A DNA stretch of 40,101 nucleotides from Zancudomyces culisetae (lineage: Eukaryota; Kickxellomycota; Harpellomycetes; Harpellales; Legeriomycetaceae). The stretch lies in assembly GCA_001969505.1 (NCBI GenBank), contig LSSK01000208.1, positions 6,826 through 46,926 on the forward strand, given 5' to 3'. The notes beneath the pieces were generated by a model. It ran no database searches, was not told where the DNA came from, and was given only the letters and a program-made list of their open reading frames with translations. This document shows, in pieces, positions 1-10,001 of the stretch (positions are counted from its first letter, which is position 1; the number at the start of each line of letters is the position of its first letter). Both the position numbers and the translations under genes were made by a program.

Positions 1-111
1 CGAATCTGAGTTCAGCGTTTATATTTGTTAGAATATTAGAGTCAAGTTTATTAAAGCAAAAAAATAATAAAGTAAATTCAATTATACGAGTAGATAAATA
101 AGTGTGCAGGA

Positions 112-3037
112 ATGGAACATAAAGATATATTAATCAAAAGGATTAAAAAACTCGACAACAAAGTTACAGATCTGATCAGATCAGGTCCTGTAATAGTAGA
201 TGTTCTAGATATTGTAAAAGAGCTAGTAGAGTAAGATAGTATTTTCACACACAGGGTATCTGCAGTTGTTGGCTTGATATCATCATTTATTCATAATCAA
301 ACAAATAAATACTCGTGTATAAACGCAAAAACAGTGATTTTGACATGGCTATTATAAAAAATGCTTTCTTTATAGAAATTCGCTGGATGCCAATGCTGTG
401 AATATCAAGATTATTCTTGTTGATGGAGGACTGGAATGTATTGAGGAAAGTACTATAGTGTTTTGATTTTCTATATTTAGCTTCTTAAGACTAGTTGTAC
501 CAATATAAGAAAAAAAAAGAAAAAAAAAATTTCTGTAAAAGGCAGAGAGGAGAGGGAAAGATTATTTGGGTTTGATCTATTTTTTCAATGCTAATTGATG
601 ACATTAAACTGAGAATAGGTTTGGGATTCAGGAACTGGAATATCCAAACTTGATTTGGAGCACATAGGCAGGAATGGGTGTACATCAAAGATTGAGAACT
701 TTGGAGATATTTTACAAACGCAGATGTTGGGATTCAGAGGTATGAATGTACACATACTTTCTCTGCTATAATATTTTTATATCCATTATACTTCATACCA
801 AGAATTGAGTTGTATAAACCAACCTAAACAGTATAAAAACTGGTGTAAACGGTTGTAGGTGAATCTCTATTTGCAATCAGTACATGCTCAAAAAAAAACA
901 ACTGTAATAACAAAAACGAGAAACGACGTGGTATCTTCGCAACTTGAAGTGAACCAACACATACCGAGGCAAGTGGCTGTGGTGTTTTTTGTGTAAGCTA
1001 CAAAGGATTGTGTTTATTCATGTGTGCATAAATAATAAATAGAAGTGTTACTGAAGGTACTAGAGATGTAGGCACAACCGTTAGAGTGTATGGTCCTCTA
1101 AGTAAATATCCTGTCAGAGTCCAGGTAATATCACTTTTTCCGCATATATTATCATGGTGCTACTTAAGTTTACTAGTAATTGTTTTCACACTCGCTTTTT
1201 TTTCCCATAGCAAATGAAAGGTAACTTGGCAAGCCTCAAAAAAAGGATACGGAAAATGGTGACGGGATATTACTTCAACTATCCACATGTGCGTTTTATG
1301 TTGGAAGAAAAAAGTTTAGCAAATAAAAATGCACGTGAATCCAGTTCAGTAGTAAAGACATGGCAGTGTTTTGGTGGTAATGGACCTACTAGCGATAGTA
1401 CCGAATTGCGGATGGCGAGTATGATTAGCAGTGTATATGGAAAGAGTAATAAAACACATTTCCTATCCATAGTCCAGGAAAAAAATTCAAATCAAGTTGC
1501 ACCGACAAACCAAGTCAATATATGTTTTTTTACGCCTGAGCAGAGAAGAATGTCAGTACATAATGGTACATGCGGATATTATATAAGCGTAAATAGAAGA
1601 CCGGTGACTAAAGTATACGTATCCAGCTGCCTTACCAATAAAAAAATTGAAGGTGCTAGTAGGAACGGAAACAGTGGTGAAGATACCAGCGACTTCAACA
1701 AGTTTTTTTCTATCCTGAATTCGTACATTCGTGACACATGCAATCTTAGTGGCACTCTTTCCTCAAAGATAGTATGTGTAATACAGTTTTCTATTGATCG
1801 AGGTTGTGTTGATGTCAATCTGAGTGCAAAAAAGGACTTGGTAGCCATAGTTGATCAAGATATTATGACTTTCTTTACATTACATTTACGAGAAAAAATT
1901 AATAACGACAAAGTAACAATGCCACCTGTTCAATCCCAGCAATTTGAAGCAGTAGAAAAGGCAGATGAGCTGGTTCAAGACAGAATAGCTGTCAACGAGA
2001 AAAATTCCAGGCATGAAGAAAGTGATGATATTGGCGAAGTCACGCTTGTTAGTAGTAGTGTCGATGAAAATGTCACTGGTATACCCTTGGACAATCTGAA
2101 AACAAACACATTTTCTAGTGTTTGGAAAGCCAATATGAATTCTGACTCTGACTCTGACTCTGACTCTGATACTGATACTGATGCTGATGCTGATGCTGAT
2201 ACTACTAGCAATTACTCCACCGGAGATCCCAACGTACTTGACACGTTTTTGTTTCAAAAAAGGAGTACCAATAGTAGTAACAAGAGCCATTCCACCCATA
2301 TTATCGCTGAAAGTATTCAAACTCCCTTGTTAAACACCCAGATCTTTGAAACGGTCCCTCAGTTTCAAGACCCTTTTCTTCTTATACCTTCACTCACCAA
2401 ATTGAATTCCAGTGCAAATGCTGATACATATAACTTTGCTAATCAACAAACATCAAAACAAACACTAAAACAAACACAAAATCATAAAAAAAAACAAAAG
2501 AAAAAGAATTTCTCTCATTCACAACCTTTCAATGATCGCACATCCGTTCCACTAGCTGAAACATGTATTTTGGACTCAACACCTCTCAACTCTCGTAAAC
2601 TCAATTCTAATAGCACAGGTAGGCCGGCTTTTCTTCTCTCTAAATTTTGGCACTCTTCACGTTTTTCTCGTATGCCTTCTACACCAAAATTGGCACATTT
2701 CAAACACACATTATCAGAAAGATCCAGCAATCCTTACTTTTTTGAGTCTAGCAAAAAACAAAACGACAATGTCAACTACGACCATATTAAAGCTGCACCG
2801 ACCTATCAAAAACCGTACCTTATACCCAGCCCTCAAGCGCTTTTGCCCTCCCCGGTTCCCTGCGCTATAAAAACAATAAATTTCTCTGATCTAGATCCAG
2901 AATTGAGAAAGTGCATTGTTGAGCTGTTAACCCAGTCAACTAAATATAAGAATATGAGTTTCTCACACGACCACAGTACTTATTCTTTATCAAAATGTTC
3001 TATTACAGTGGATACCAGTCCGTTGGTTTTTCTTTAG
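112..3037 (+). CDS. MutL-family mismatch-repair protein (Pms1/Mlh2-like), six exons, apparently disrupted
   Basis: MutL proteins are GHKL ATPases that couple mismatch recognition to repair in the nucleus. Exons read from the sequence: 112-230, 376-445, 619-739, 859-992, 1043-1124 and 1211-3037, about 783 residues if joined. The GHKL motifs appear in order: KELVENSLDANA (catalytic Glu and Asn) across intron 1, DSGTGI (usually DNGxGI) and TSK in exon 3, GFRGES across intron 3, GTTV and PVR in exon 5, then VNRRPVT and DVNLSAKKDLV in exon 6. The long last exon becomes low-complexity, and no endonuclease or CPxGRP motif is visible, which fits Mlh2 better than Pms1. Two defects: the expected donor after exon 2 reads GAAAGT (446-451) instead of GTAAGT, and the A-run at 890-898 is one base too long for the frame. 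It is therefore a pseudogene, a site of sequence error, or spliced differently. Family sure; paralogue not. Confidence 0.72.
2141..2200 (+). repeat. Imperfect GACTCT/GATGCT microsatellite coding for an acidic run
   Basis: Repeats of gactct, then gatact and gatgct, encode an alternating Ser-Asp, Thr-Asp and Ala-Asp stretch in the linker of the MutL-like protein. The pattern is a degenerating hexanucleotide repeat inside a region that needs no fixed fold. Such tracts vary in length between strains. Confidence 0.85.
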
Positions 3038-3138
3038 GTGTCAACTTAACTTTTACATGCCTTTTATTCTTGCGGCATAAAAACATATGTACTTCAAAGC
3101 TTGCTTAAAATTTATATATATAAAACAAAAATATTCTG

Positions 3139-4105
3139 TCAATCCATGCGTCGAGGCTTCCAAAACCCGTTATTATTACCCACGCTTGGATAAGCTCTCG
3201 ATAGGAGCATATTTTCTGCAGATATGTGTGCACCTCTTTCCTGTATTGAGTGTCCAGTCATTCCTATATTCCAGTGGGCATAATTCATTTTCCAGCCTTC
3301 TGGCTCACTACAATAGCCCAAAAATACATCTTTACCAAACTCTTGACAAAATTCGTGATATTTTCCATGATATTCTAAATGCTTTTTGTCTCCATATGGA
3401 TCAGCTTCTCCGGGTTCAGGAAATGGGTAAAAGAATGAAGTCTGCATACATTGAGTATCTATAGTTACATTATTCATGTCAGCTTCTCTCAATGTTTTCA
3501 GTGTGCAAACGTTCTCCAGCTTTAACTTACTTTCTATGATTCCACAAGTACCAAAGTTTCTCTTTTCTTCTAGCTCCAAATACATTGCATTATCATTACA
3601 AACTTTATTCTCTTTGCATTTATTTACTATCTCTACCTCCTCCTAATTTTTGTTTTGTCTTGTTTTGTTTTCTTTGGGTTTCTTTTTTAAATTTAGTATA
3701 AAAGATACAAATTTTATGTAAGAAATGTGTTTTATTTTCAGAGAATCATTCATTACCTTGCTGCTAAAAGGGACATCGCGTCCATTAGCACTACCACTGG
3801 GCTTACCAATAGTCAGCCTTGAAAACCTCTTGACGTCCTGTTTACTTGAAACAGCATCTTGATCGTTACTTGCAGCCTTTTTTTTCTAAGCATTTGCATT
3901 ATTCGTTTAATACGCTAAATAATGAATGTTTTCTGGTACTGGTTACTTACAGGGTTGCACTCCTTTTTAGTACGGTCAGTAGTATCCGTTTTATTTTTCT
4001 TGTGCAATTTATTTTTTTCATTTCTTTCTGCGTTCTGCACTGCAAGATTTTCTTCTATATTTTCGGTTTCTGAGTATGCCAACTCTAAATTATTTGCATC
4101 CAAAA
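3139..4105 (-). CDS. Unidentified protein, three 3' exons
   Basis: Product not recognised. Three minus-strand exons join in one frame: 4105-3951, 3885-3757 and 3642-3139. The junctions are ECNP|GTAAGT to GCTTAG and SSK|GTAATG to ATTAG; the second intron has a TACTAAA branch point near 3694. The joined phases (0 and 0) give a single open frame to a TAG at 3139. The N-terminal part is hydrophilic (Lys, Glu, Asn). The C-terminal 167 residues look folded, rich in Tyr, Trp, Gly and Cys, with segments such as FFYPFPEPGEADPYGDK, KYHEFCQEFGKDV and LGYCSEPEGW. The stop lies 101 bases from the stop of the convergent MutL gene. The first exon here starts in phase 1 and has no ATG, so a 5' exon is missing. 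It probably belongs with the exons at 4535-5310, but I could not find an in-phase junction. Confidence 0.5.
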
Positions 4106-4346
4106 CTATTATTGTATTATATCAAACAAAATAAAGTGGATAAAAGACTAATTATTCAAATTGAACTCATAACCAGTTTACTAATCTAGTAATAGTGACT
4201 GCTTCATTTACTATGTTTTGGTTTGGATTTTATCCCCTTATTGAAAACCCCCAATCTTTTTTTCCTGTCGGTTTTTTCCCGTATTTCAGGTAGTAACTAC
4301 ATATTATAGTAGTTTTTTTGTAAAAATATGAGCAAATGTACATTTT

Positions 4347-5310
4347 CTATGCTCTCATCCGTTTTGAACAATCAAATCTAGTATATACTGAGAAATGGTG
4401 ATTTGGCATTACTGTGACTCTGCTGGGAGATACCCTAATCTGGCCCAACTTCTTGCTATGCATTTCCAATACGTCGGTTCTTTTTTCGGACCCCCTTTTG
4501 CTAGCACGCCCCGAGTTGCACATATGATCATATCCCTGAATAACAATACACATAAAGCACTTTTCTTTGTTTAGAACATTATAGATTTCATCACCTTCAT
4601 TGATGCAATCCAACACATTTTAAGCATAAAACATCCACTGCAAGTCGATTCAATCCCGCCACAACGATGATTGCTGAAAGGATCATCTACACTGCTAATA
4701 CACTCCTTGGGAAATGTCTGACGACAACTAGTTTAGATACCCTATTCCTCCTCTTCTCAAAAGATTACTCAAAACAATGTTGTTATCCACTTCCCTCCTT
4801 TTCTTAACATAAAGGAGAAAAAATACAAATAAATGGTCCATTAGGTATCCATCAAAATGCCTTGATTTGTTGGTCATTGTCTTTTCCAAAACCCTTTTTA
4901 CTAGACCTCTTACTTTTAAATCTATCCGCTACACTCAGTAACATCTTATTTAGAATTACCTCGGTTGTTCCCTCACTTTTTCCCTTGATCTTTTTAGATT
5001 TCAGCGACTCCTTATCGCTTGATTGGAACCCGTTGACTGTGACACAGCTAGGGTAACAATCCTCAGAAATACATTCTAGAACTACATCTCCATCATGTGG
5101 ATTAAATTCAGGACTGTTTATGTAGTTTAGTAGTGCCTCATGCTCTTCTAGATACTCATAAATACGTCTCAACCGAAAGTTTGATCTGTCTTCTTCTCCA
5201 CCTAGGCTTTCTTTTTCCTCTAGATATTTGATATGGTTGTTTAGCATTTCTTTGGTCACTTTAACGTACCGTTTTCTCCTGGGTACCACCAATTCTATTA
5301 TCTTTTCCAT
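4347..5310 (-). CDS. Unidentified Cys-containing protein, 5' exons (probably same gene as 3139-4105)
   Basis: Product not recognised. The first exon starts at an ATG at 5310 (MEKIIELVVPRRKRYVKVTK...), basic and then rich in Glu and Leu, with FRLRRIYEYLEEHEALLNYI predicted helical. It is open to 4852, but a donor GAG|GTAATT at 4959 would close it in phase 0. A second likely exon, 4717-4595, begins after a TATCTAAAC...GTCAG acceptor and has many cysteines and a His (TFPKEC, NHRCGG, STCSGCFMLKMCW), which suggests a zinc-binding fold. A third candidate, from 4535, contains GYDHMCNSGRASKRGSEKR and runs to a TAG at 4347. The internal donors (GTAATT, GTGATG) are my inference; the cysteine-rich exon reads cleanly only in that frame. 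Either this ends at 4347 as its own gene or it splices into the exons below 4105. Confidence 0.4.
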
Positions 5311-5523
5311 ATTTTACAATAAAATCATATAGATACTTTTACTTGTATATTGCGTTGTGTTGTTTCAAAGTCTGTCAGTGGGTGTCTTAAATACAGCAAC
5401 AAAGCCACTGCACGATTTTTAATATCTGTTATCTAGCACGTATCTTTATATCGCCTTATCAAAAACTCTGGTATTTTCTTAACTAAACTACAACACCTTT
5501 CTTTTTTATTGCTTTTTCTGTAG

Positions 5524-5595
5524 TCTTGTTTACTTGCTTGTTTATTTGTTTATTTGTCTATTTGTCTATTTGTTCGCTTGTCTATTTGTTTCTTG
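5524..5595. repeat. Tetranucleotide-based minisatellite (TTTG/TCTA units)
   Basis: The stretch repeats units of the form TTTRTTTG and TCTATTTG with small changes, including TTCGCTTG and ACTTGCTTG variants. It gives a spurious Leu/Phe/Tyr/Val-rich frame on the plus strand. It lies about 215 bases upstream of the ATG at 5310. Confidence 0.75.
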
Positions 5596-7250
5596 TTTTT
5601 CGCAATTTTGTCTTTCTAAAGTTCAGGTTGATGAACAAAGGAATAGAACACATATGAGATATTACAAATTGATTTTTGAATGTTTGCCAAAAAGCCAGAC
5701 TTATATAGCATCATATGATCACACAATGGTATATGTGTGTTTTTGATGTTGAAAAGTTCACGCAACAATATTGATTGCACAAATCCTCGCAGTTGCAATG
5801 TTTTGTCGTACTTTTTATTGATGGTTCTCATTAAATGAAAACTGTCAGCTTTACCTAAATATCAATGTGTTTTCATGCAAATCCCTGAGGTTTTCAAAAA
5901 CACAACTACCGCTTTTACTGAAAGTATTTATTTTTTTTTGCTTCAAGATATATTTAATATCGTATTATTATCTAAATCTCACAAATTTAAAAGTAATATA
6001 GTTAAGATTGGGTTAATTGTAGCTAAAAAACTAAAAAGCAGAAAAACAAAGCAGAGAAAAGGCCATTGAAAAAAAGTGCTAGTTTTTGTGTTTTACGCTC
6101 ATTAATAGTGTATTTAAATACAAAGTTATTGTGGTTGGAATTAATGTTCTAGTATGTATTGTGGAACAATCGAGGCCAATTAAAAATGAGATATTCTTAT
6201 ATCATGCATACTTGCGTCTCTTTACGCTTTGTTTTTTGTTCTTATTTTCTGGCTCATTTATCGCTTTCATGTAAATGACTTGCCTTAACAAATGGTAAAC
6301 TCTGTAAATTCGGTAATTAAAGCGAATACTTAAGTAGATCTCACTAAATTATCTTTATTATTGAACACAATGCTACAGCCAACAGTTCTTAGTAGCATAC
6401 ATACTTTACTCTCAAACAATTAGACACATTAATGTTTTAGTTGTTTCTCCTATAAGACCTGAATTTGCAGGAATCCCTACAAGACTTTCAAAATTCCTCA
6501 AAACAGGAAAAACTCGATCAGCATTCGGCTACACCCAAAGTTAAGTCGAGCTATCAGCATCTCGTTTTTTTTTCTTTTTTTTAAAAAAAAATATGCTGGC
6601 CTTCAAGTTAGCCCATCAGGCTTTTGTGCATCCATTCCTGCTCCTTTTGTTTTCTGGAAAAAAAAAGTTAATTAATTTTGCAATTTGGTGCTGTTGAATA
6701 AAGAACGTTTTTTATTTTGTAAATGGCTGTATTTGAGCTTTAATACTGGTATGCAGGCTCGAGTATATTAAAAACGGCCAGAACCAAGCCTGAAGATATG
6801 TTCTGCTAAAAAAAGCCTTCTATAGGTAGGAAAGGACTGTGAAGTTAATATATTTTCAGCAAATGAAAACCCACATTTTTTATATGACATTTTACAGATA
6901 TACATGTATATTGAATATGTAGCTAAACATATATTAAATGTATTCTAGACCATAAAATAAGGAAAAAGAACGACTATACTAAATCGAGTGTCTGTATTCA
7001 TTATTATTTCTATCACATAATAAAAACGCGGAACTACTCGAGTCGCAACATGTAACCGTTTTTGTTCTACCTGCTTATATCTACTTTTAGTTATTTCATT
7101 TTCCAGATGCCAGTGCATACACTTTCCACTCTAGATAGGTGTTCAAAAAAAGACAAAAGTTACATAGGATGTTCATTAATCAAATCAGATAGTTCTATGT
7201 CACTACTACCCAGTTGTTCAGTGCTAAATTCATAACAAACATTCTCAATC

Positions 7251-7508
7251 CTAGGTGTATATGAAAATTTCTTTGCTAAGAGCACATTCTGATACTGAAG
7301 CATTTTTATGAGCTGCAGCTAAGAATGCGAGCGTAAGAGGAAAAAAGTATAGTGAATGGCTGTTAGTACGTCTTTTATTTTTAAAAAAAGCAGAGCCGTG
7401 GCACATGTTGATCAGTTTGCTGGCCTTATACAAAATCATTTCGGCAGAAATAGTGGAATGTGCACTGCATCCAGATAACAGCCCATACAATATCTGGAAT
7501 ATATTCAT
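7251..7508 (-). CDS. Possible small ORF of 85 codons, unsupported
   Basis: An ATG at 7508 opens a frame beginning MNIFQILYGLLSGCSAHS. The same frame could also be an exon entered at an acceptor-like TTCTAAT...TTCCAG just upstream. The middle (ISAEMILYKASKLINMCHG) reads like protein, but I recognise no family, and 85 codons can occur by chance at this base composition. No partner exon was found. Confidence 0.15.
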   Translation of the reverse strand: MNIFQILYGLLSGCSAHSTISAEMILYKASKLINMCHGSAFFKNKRRTNSHSLYFFPLTLAFLAAAHKNASVSECALSKEIFIYT

Positions 7509-7907
7509 ATATTAGAACAAAATTATGTCTGAGAAATCCCAGTGGTTATACATAGACTCCATCACTGAGCGCTCAAACCATCGATTTTTTTTTGTTGCAC
7601 TAGAAAAAGCGCATTTACCATGTTTTACGCTAAAAGTGACACTGGATCAACCTACACAACATACTGGAGACGGCGATATCATTTAGACACGTTTAGCCAC
7701 GCTTAGAAAAAACACTATACACATCGAAACAAAGCCATCGGCTTCACACGAAAAAAAACTCTAGTGTAACTAGTATTTGAGCGTGTCTTAAACAACTCAC
7801 AGATGCAGATACAGGTTTAAGTGAATGAATTTATTAAATAAATTACAGCAACTTAAGTTATGATTAAATAGTCTCATTAAATATAGAAAACCGCGAAAAA
7901 GACTAAA

Positions 7908-8468
7908 TTAGAACTCCATGACGGACATGGTCTTTCCAGACAAGGATTTACGTCCACCCAAGCCTACCAATTCAATGACAAATTGATTAAGAATAACACG
8001 TCCTCCGAGGTTGAGCACAAGCTTTTCTGCAGCACCACAGGTACCTCCAGTAGCCAACAAATCGTCAACTATCAGCACGTTTTCGCCTGGCAAGATTGCG
8101 TCGCTTTGGATCTCCAAAACATCGAGACCATACTCCTTTTGGTATTCGTATTTGATGGTTGGTCCTGGGAGCTTTCCTCTTTTTCTGATTGGAACAAATT
8201 TGGCACCAAGTTTAATGGCCAAGCTTGGACCAAACAAAAATCCTCTCGCGTCAAGACCGACTACAACGTCGATTTTACCACACTTAGCGCTTTTGGCCTC
8301 TTCCAATGCGAGCTCGGCGAGATAATTGATTAGACAATCTACTGCGGCTGGGATTTGGAAAATTGGGAAAATGTCTCTGAACAGAATACCCTCCTGAGGG
8401 AAATCAGGATACGTCTTGATGAGACTTTTTACTTTTTCAATTGTGTAGGTTTCCGAATCTGAAGGCAT
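7908..8468 (-). CDS. APT1: Adenine phosphoribosyltransferase
   Basis: This enzyme converts adenine and PRPP to AMP and pyrophosphate in the purine salvage pathway, in the cytosol. The start chosen is the ATG at 8468 (MPSDSETYTIEKVKSLIK), giving 186 residues against 187 in S. cerevisiae Apt1. The frame runs 24 codons further upstream, but with no ATG. Diagnostic segments: YPDFPQEGILFRDIFPIF near the N-terminus, VVGLDARGFLFGPSLA, the flexible-loop region VPIRKRGKLPG, and the PRPP-binding motif VLIVDDLLATGGT. No intron is needed. It is divergent from TUM1, with about 1.5 kb of shared upstream DNA. The assignment is firm; S. cerevisiae has an APT2 paralogue, so orthology to APT1 specifically is inferred from the intact active site. 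Confidence 0.95.
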   Translation of the reverse strand: MPSDSETYTIEKVKSLIKTYPDFPQEGILFRDIFPIFQIPAAVDCLINYLAELALEEAKSAKCGKIDVVVGLDARGFLFGPSLAIKLGAKFVPIRKRGKLPGPTIKYEYQKEYGLDVLEIQSDAILPGENVLIVDDLLATGGTCGAAEKLVLNLGGRVILNQFVIELVGLGGRKSLSGKTMSVMEF

Positions 8469-10001
8469 TTCTTGATACTGCTCGGCTTTAGTTTTTTGGC
8501 GTTTATGATATATAACAAGTAACGGAACTAAAGTATTCAAGGGAAAAAAATTTTAAAAAAAATTCACAAATGCAGCATGTAGTTTAAATTAGTTTTCGAT
8601 TTTTTTTTTTTACTACACACCAAAATTTGAGTAAGTGGTACCACTACGCAAAGGTTAACCTGGGGTATTATCTTGGGTATGTATCATTCAATCACTAAAA
8701 AACTCTTTCTCATCCCCATCCCCACCCCTCTCCTACCCATCTAGCTACTACTAAGGTTGCTTCCAGATTTTTTTTGTTTTTTTTTTTCTCTATTCACTTC
8801 AAACCCTTTCATTTGATTTCATAAACAGAAACTTGCGAATGATAATAGCCAATCAAAAGTATTAGGTAAAAAAATATCGACACCTACATCTCCAAATATA
8901 CGTAAAAAGCAATTTGTACTATCTAGTGCAGCAAATACAGTTAGAAATCTGAAAAGAAAGTTCGAATGTATATTTTTAACTGGCCAGATGCAAATAAAAT
9001 GTGGTAATGATAACAGTTGCACGTTAAATTGGCGCAATCGAGGCTCATGAAAATCGGAATGAAAATGAATAAAAACTGCCCATAACCCACTCACTCCCTC
9101 AAGTTTTAAATATGAAATCCAAAAAAGGCTACACCTCCTGTTTATAAATGCTCTACTGCATTTTCTTACATCATCACGCATCTACACAAGGTTTTTAATG
9201 TTATTAAAACTACAGCTATCACCTCTATTTGTTTTTGTTTTTGTTTTTCTCTATTTTTGAACATAGCTGAAAAAGGGGGATATATGGAAACTGAGAATAC
9301 AGTATTGATGTAATAGTCTAAAAAATGCTCTCTCAGTTAGCTAAGTATCTGAGGGGGGGGGCAATACTTCATGCCTTAAAATAATACAACAACTGGTAAT
9401 TCAATATAAATCCATCCCCAAGACGTAAAACGGTATTCATGTTTTCTAGAAGCAAGAAACACAACGCTACATTTTTAGAAGCACAAGGGCGCGTTTCCTT
9501 TCAAAAAAAAAACAAAACAGAGTAAAATAACAACATACACTTCTATGGTAGAGTGTTTGGATGTGCTGTGGTTGTCTATGGATATTTGAGTTTATATGTT
9601 GTTTTTTGTTTGCTTTAGAACTTGAATGGTATTTATACAACCTGCGATATTCTATCAAAAGACGTTTTGCAAATACATCAACAAGATCGTTAAAAGCAGG
9701 ACAGCGTTCATTGAGTTCAAATGTATGATATCAATTTACATTTCCAGGAAGCAGGCCTGATTTGCTTGCTTTTGAAAATCCGATAACTATCTAATTTGTT
9801 TCAGAGTTGTGTCATGAAGCTGATTTGCCCGCTCTTCTTTTATTTCCGCGAATATGCCAAATTCGTTTCTTATGTATATTTGGGATAAAACCTTGGTTCA
9901 AACTCGTATAAAAAAAAGCAAGCGAAAAGGCAAAGAAAAGGACCGAGGTTAATAAAAGACACTTTTATATATGATATAGGTTTATAAATAGGAACCTTAA
10001 G
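8469..10001. other. Shared upstream region of APT1 and TUM1
   Basis: About 1.5 kb between divergent genes. It contains poly-T and poly-A runs, a G9 run at 9353-9361 and short repeats such as GTTTTTGTTTTTG near 9230. No tRNA, conserved ORF or mobile element is visible. A TATA-like TATATATGATATAG lies about 30 bases upstream of the TUM1 ATG. Confidence 0.6.

Larger units (their letters stand above)
5311..7907. other. Long non-coding interval between the unidentified gene and APT1
   Basis: No gene with recognisable homology in about 2.6 kb. It is AT-rich with many A and T runs. It should hold the promoter of the minus-strand gene that starts at 5310 and the 3' region of APT1. A TTTG/TCTA minisatellite lies at 5524-5595. 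An 85-codon minus-strand frame at 7251-7508 and a plus-strand frame without an ATG ending near 6545 are open but unsupported. Confidence 0.6.

Noticed and set aside
1975-2320. Antisense frames with Ser-Glu or Ile-Ser repeats opposite the MutL exon
   Set aside because: They are reverse readings of the Asp-repeat microsatellite in the coding exon.
3087-3464. Plus-strand frame of 125 codons
   Set aside because: It lies opposite the last exon of the unidentified minus-strand gene, whose splice phases and composition are far better.
6362-6545. Plus-strand open stretch ending RSAFGYTQS
   Set aside because: About 55 codons with no ATG, no partner exon and no recognisable family; chance is adequate.
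8469-8540. N-terminal extension of APT1 by 24 codons
   Set aside because: The extension has no ATG and family proteins begin near the internal Met at 8468.
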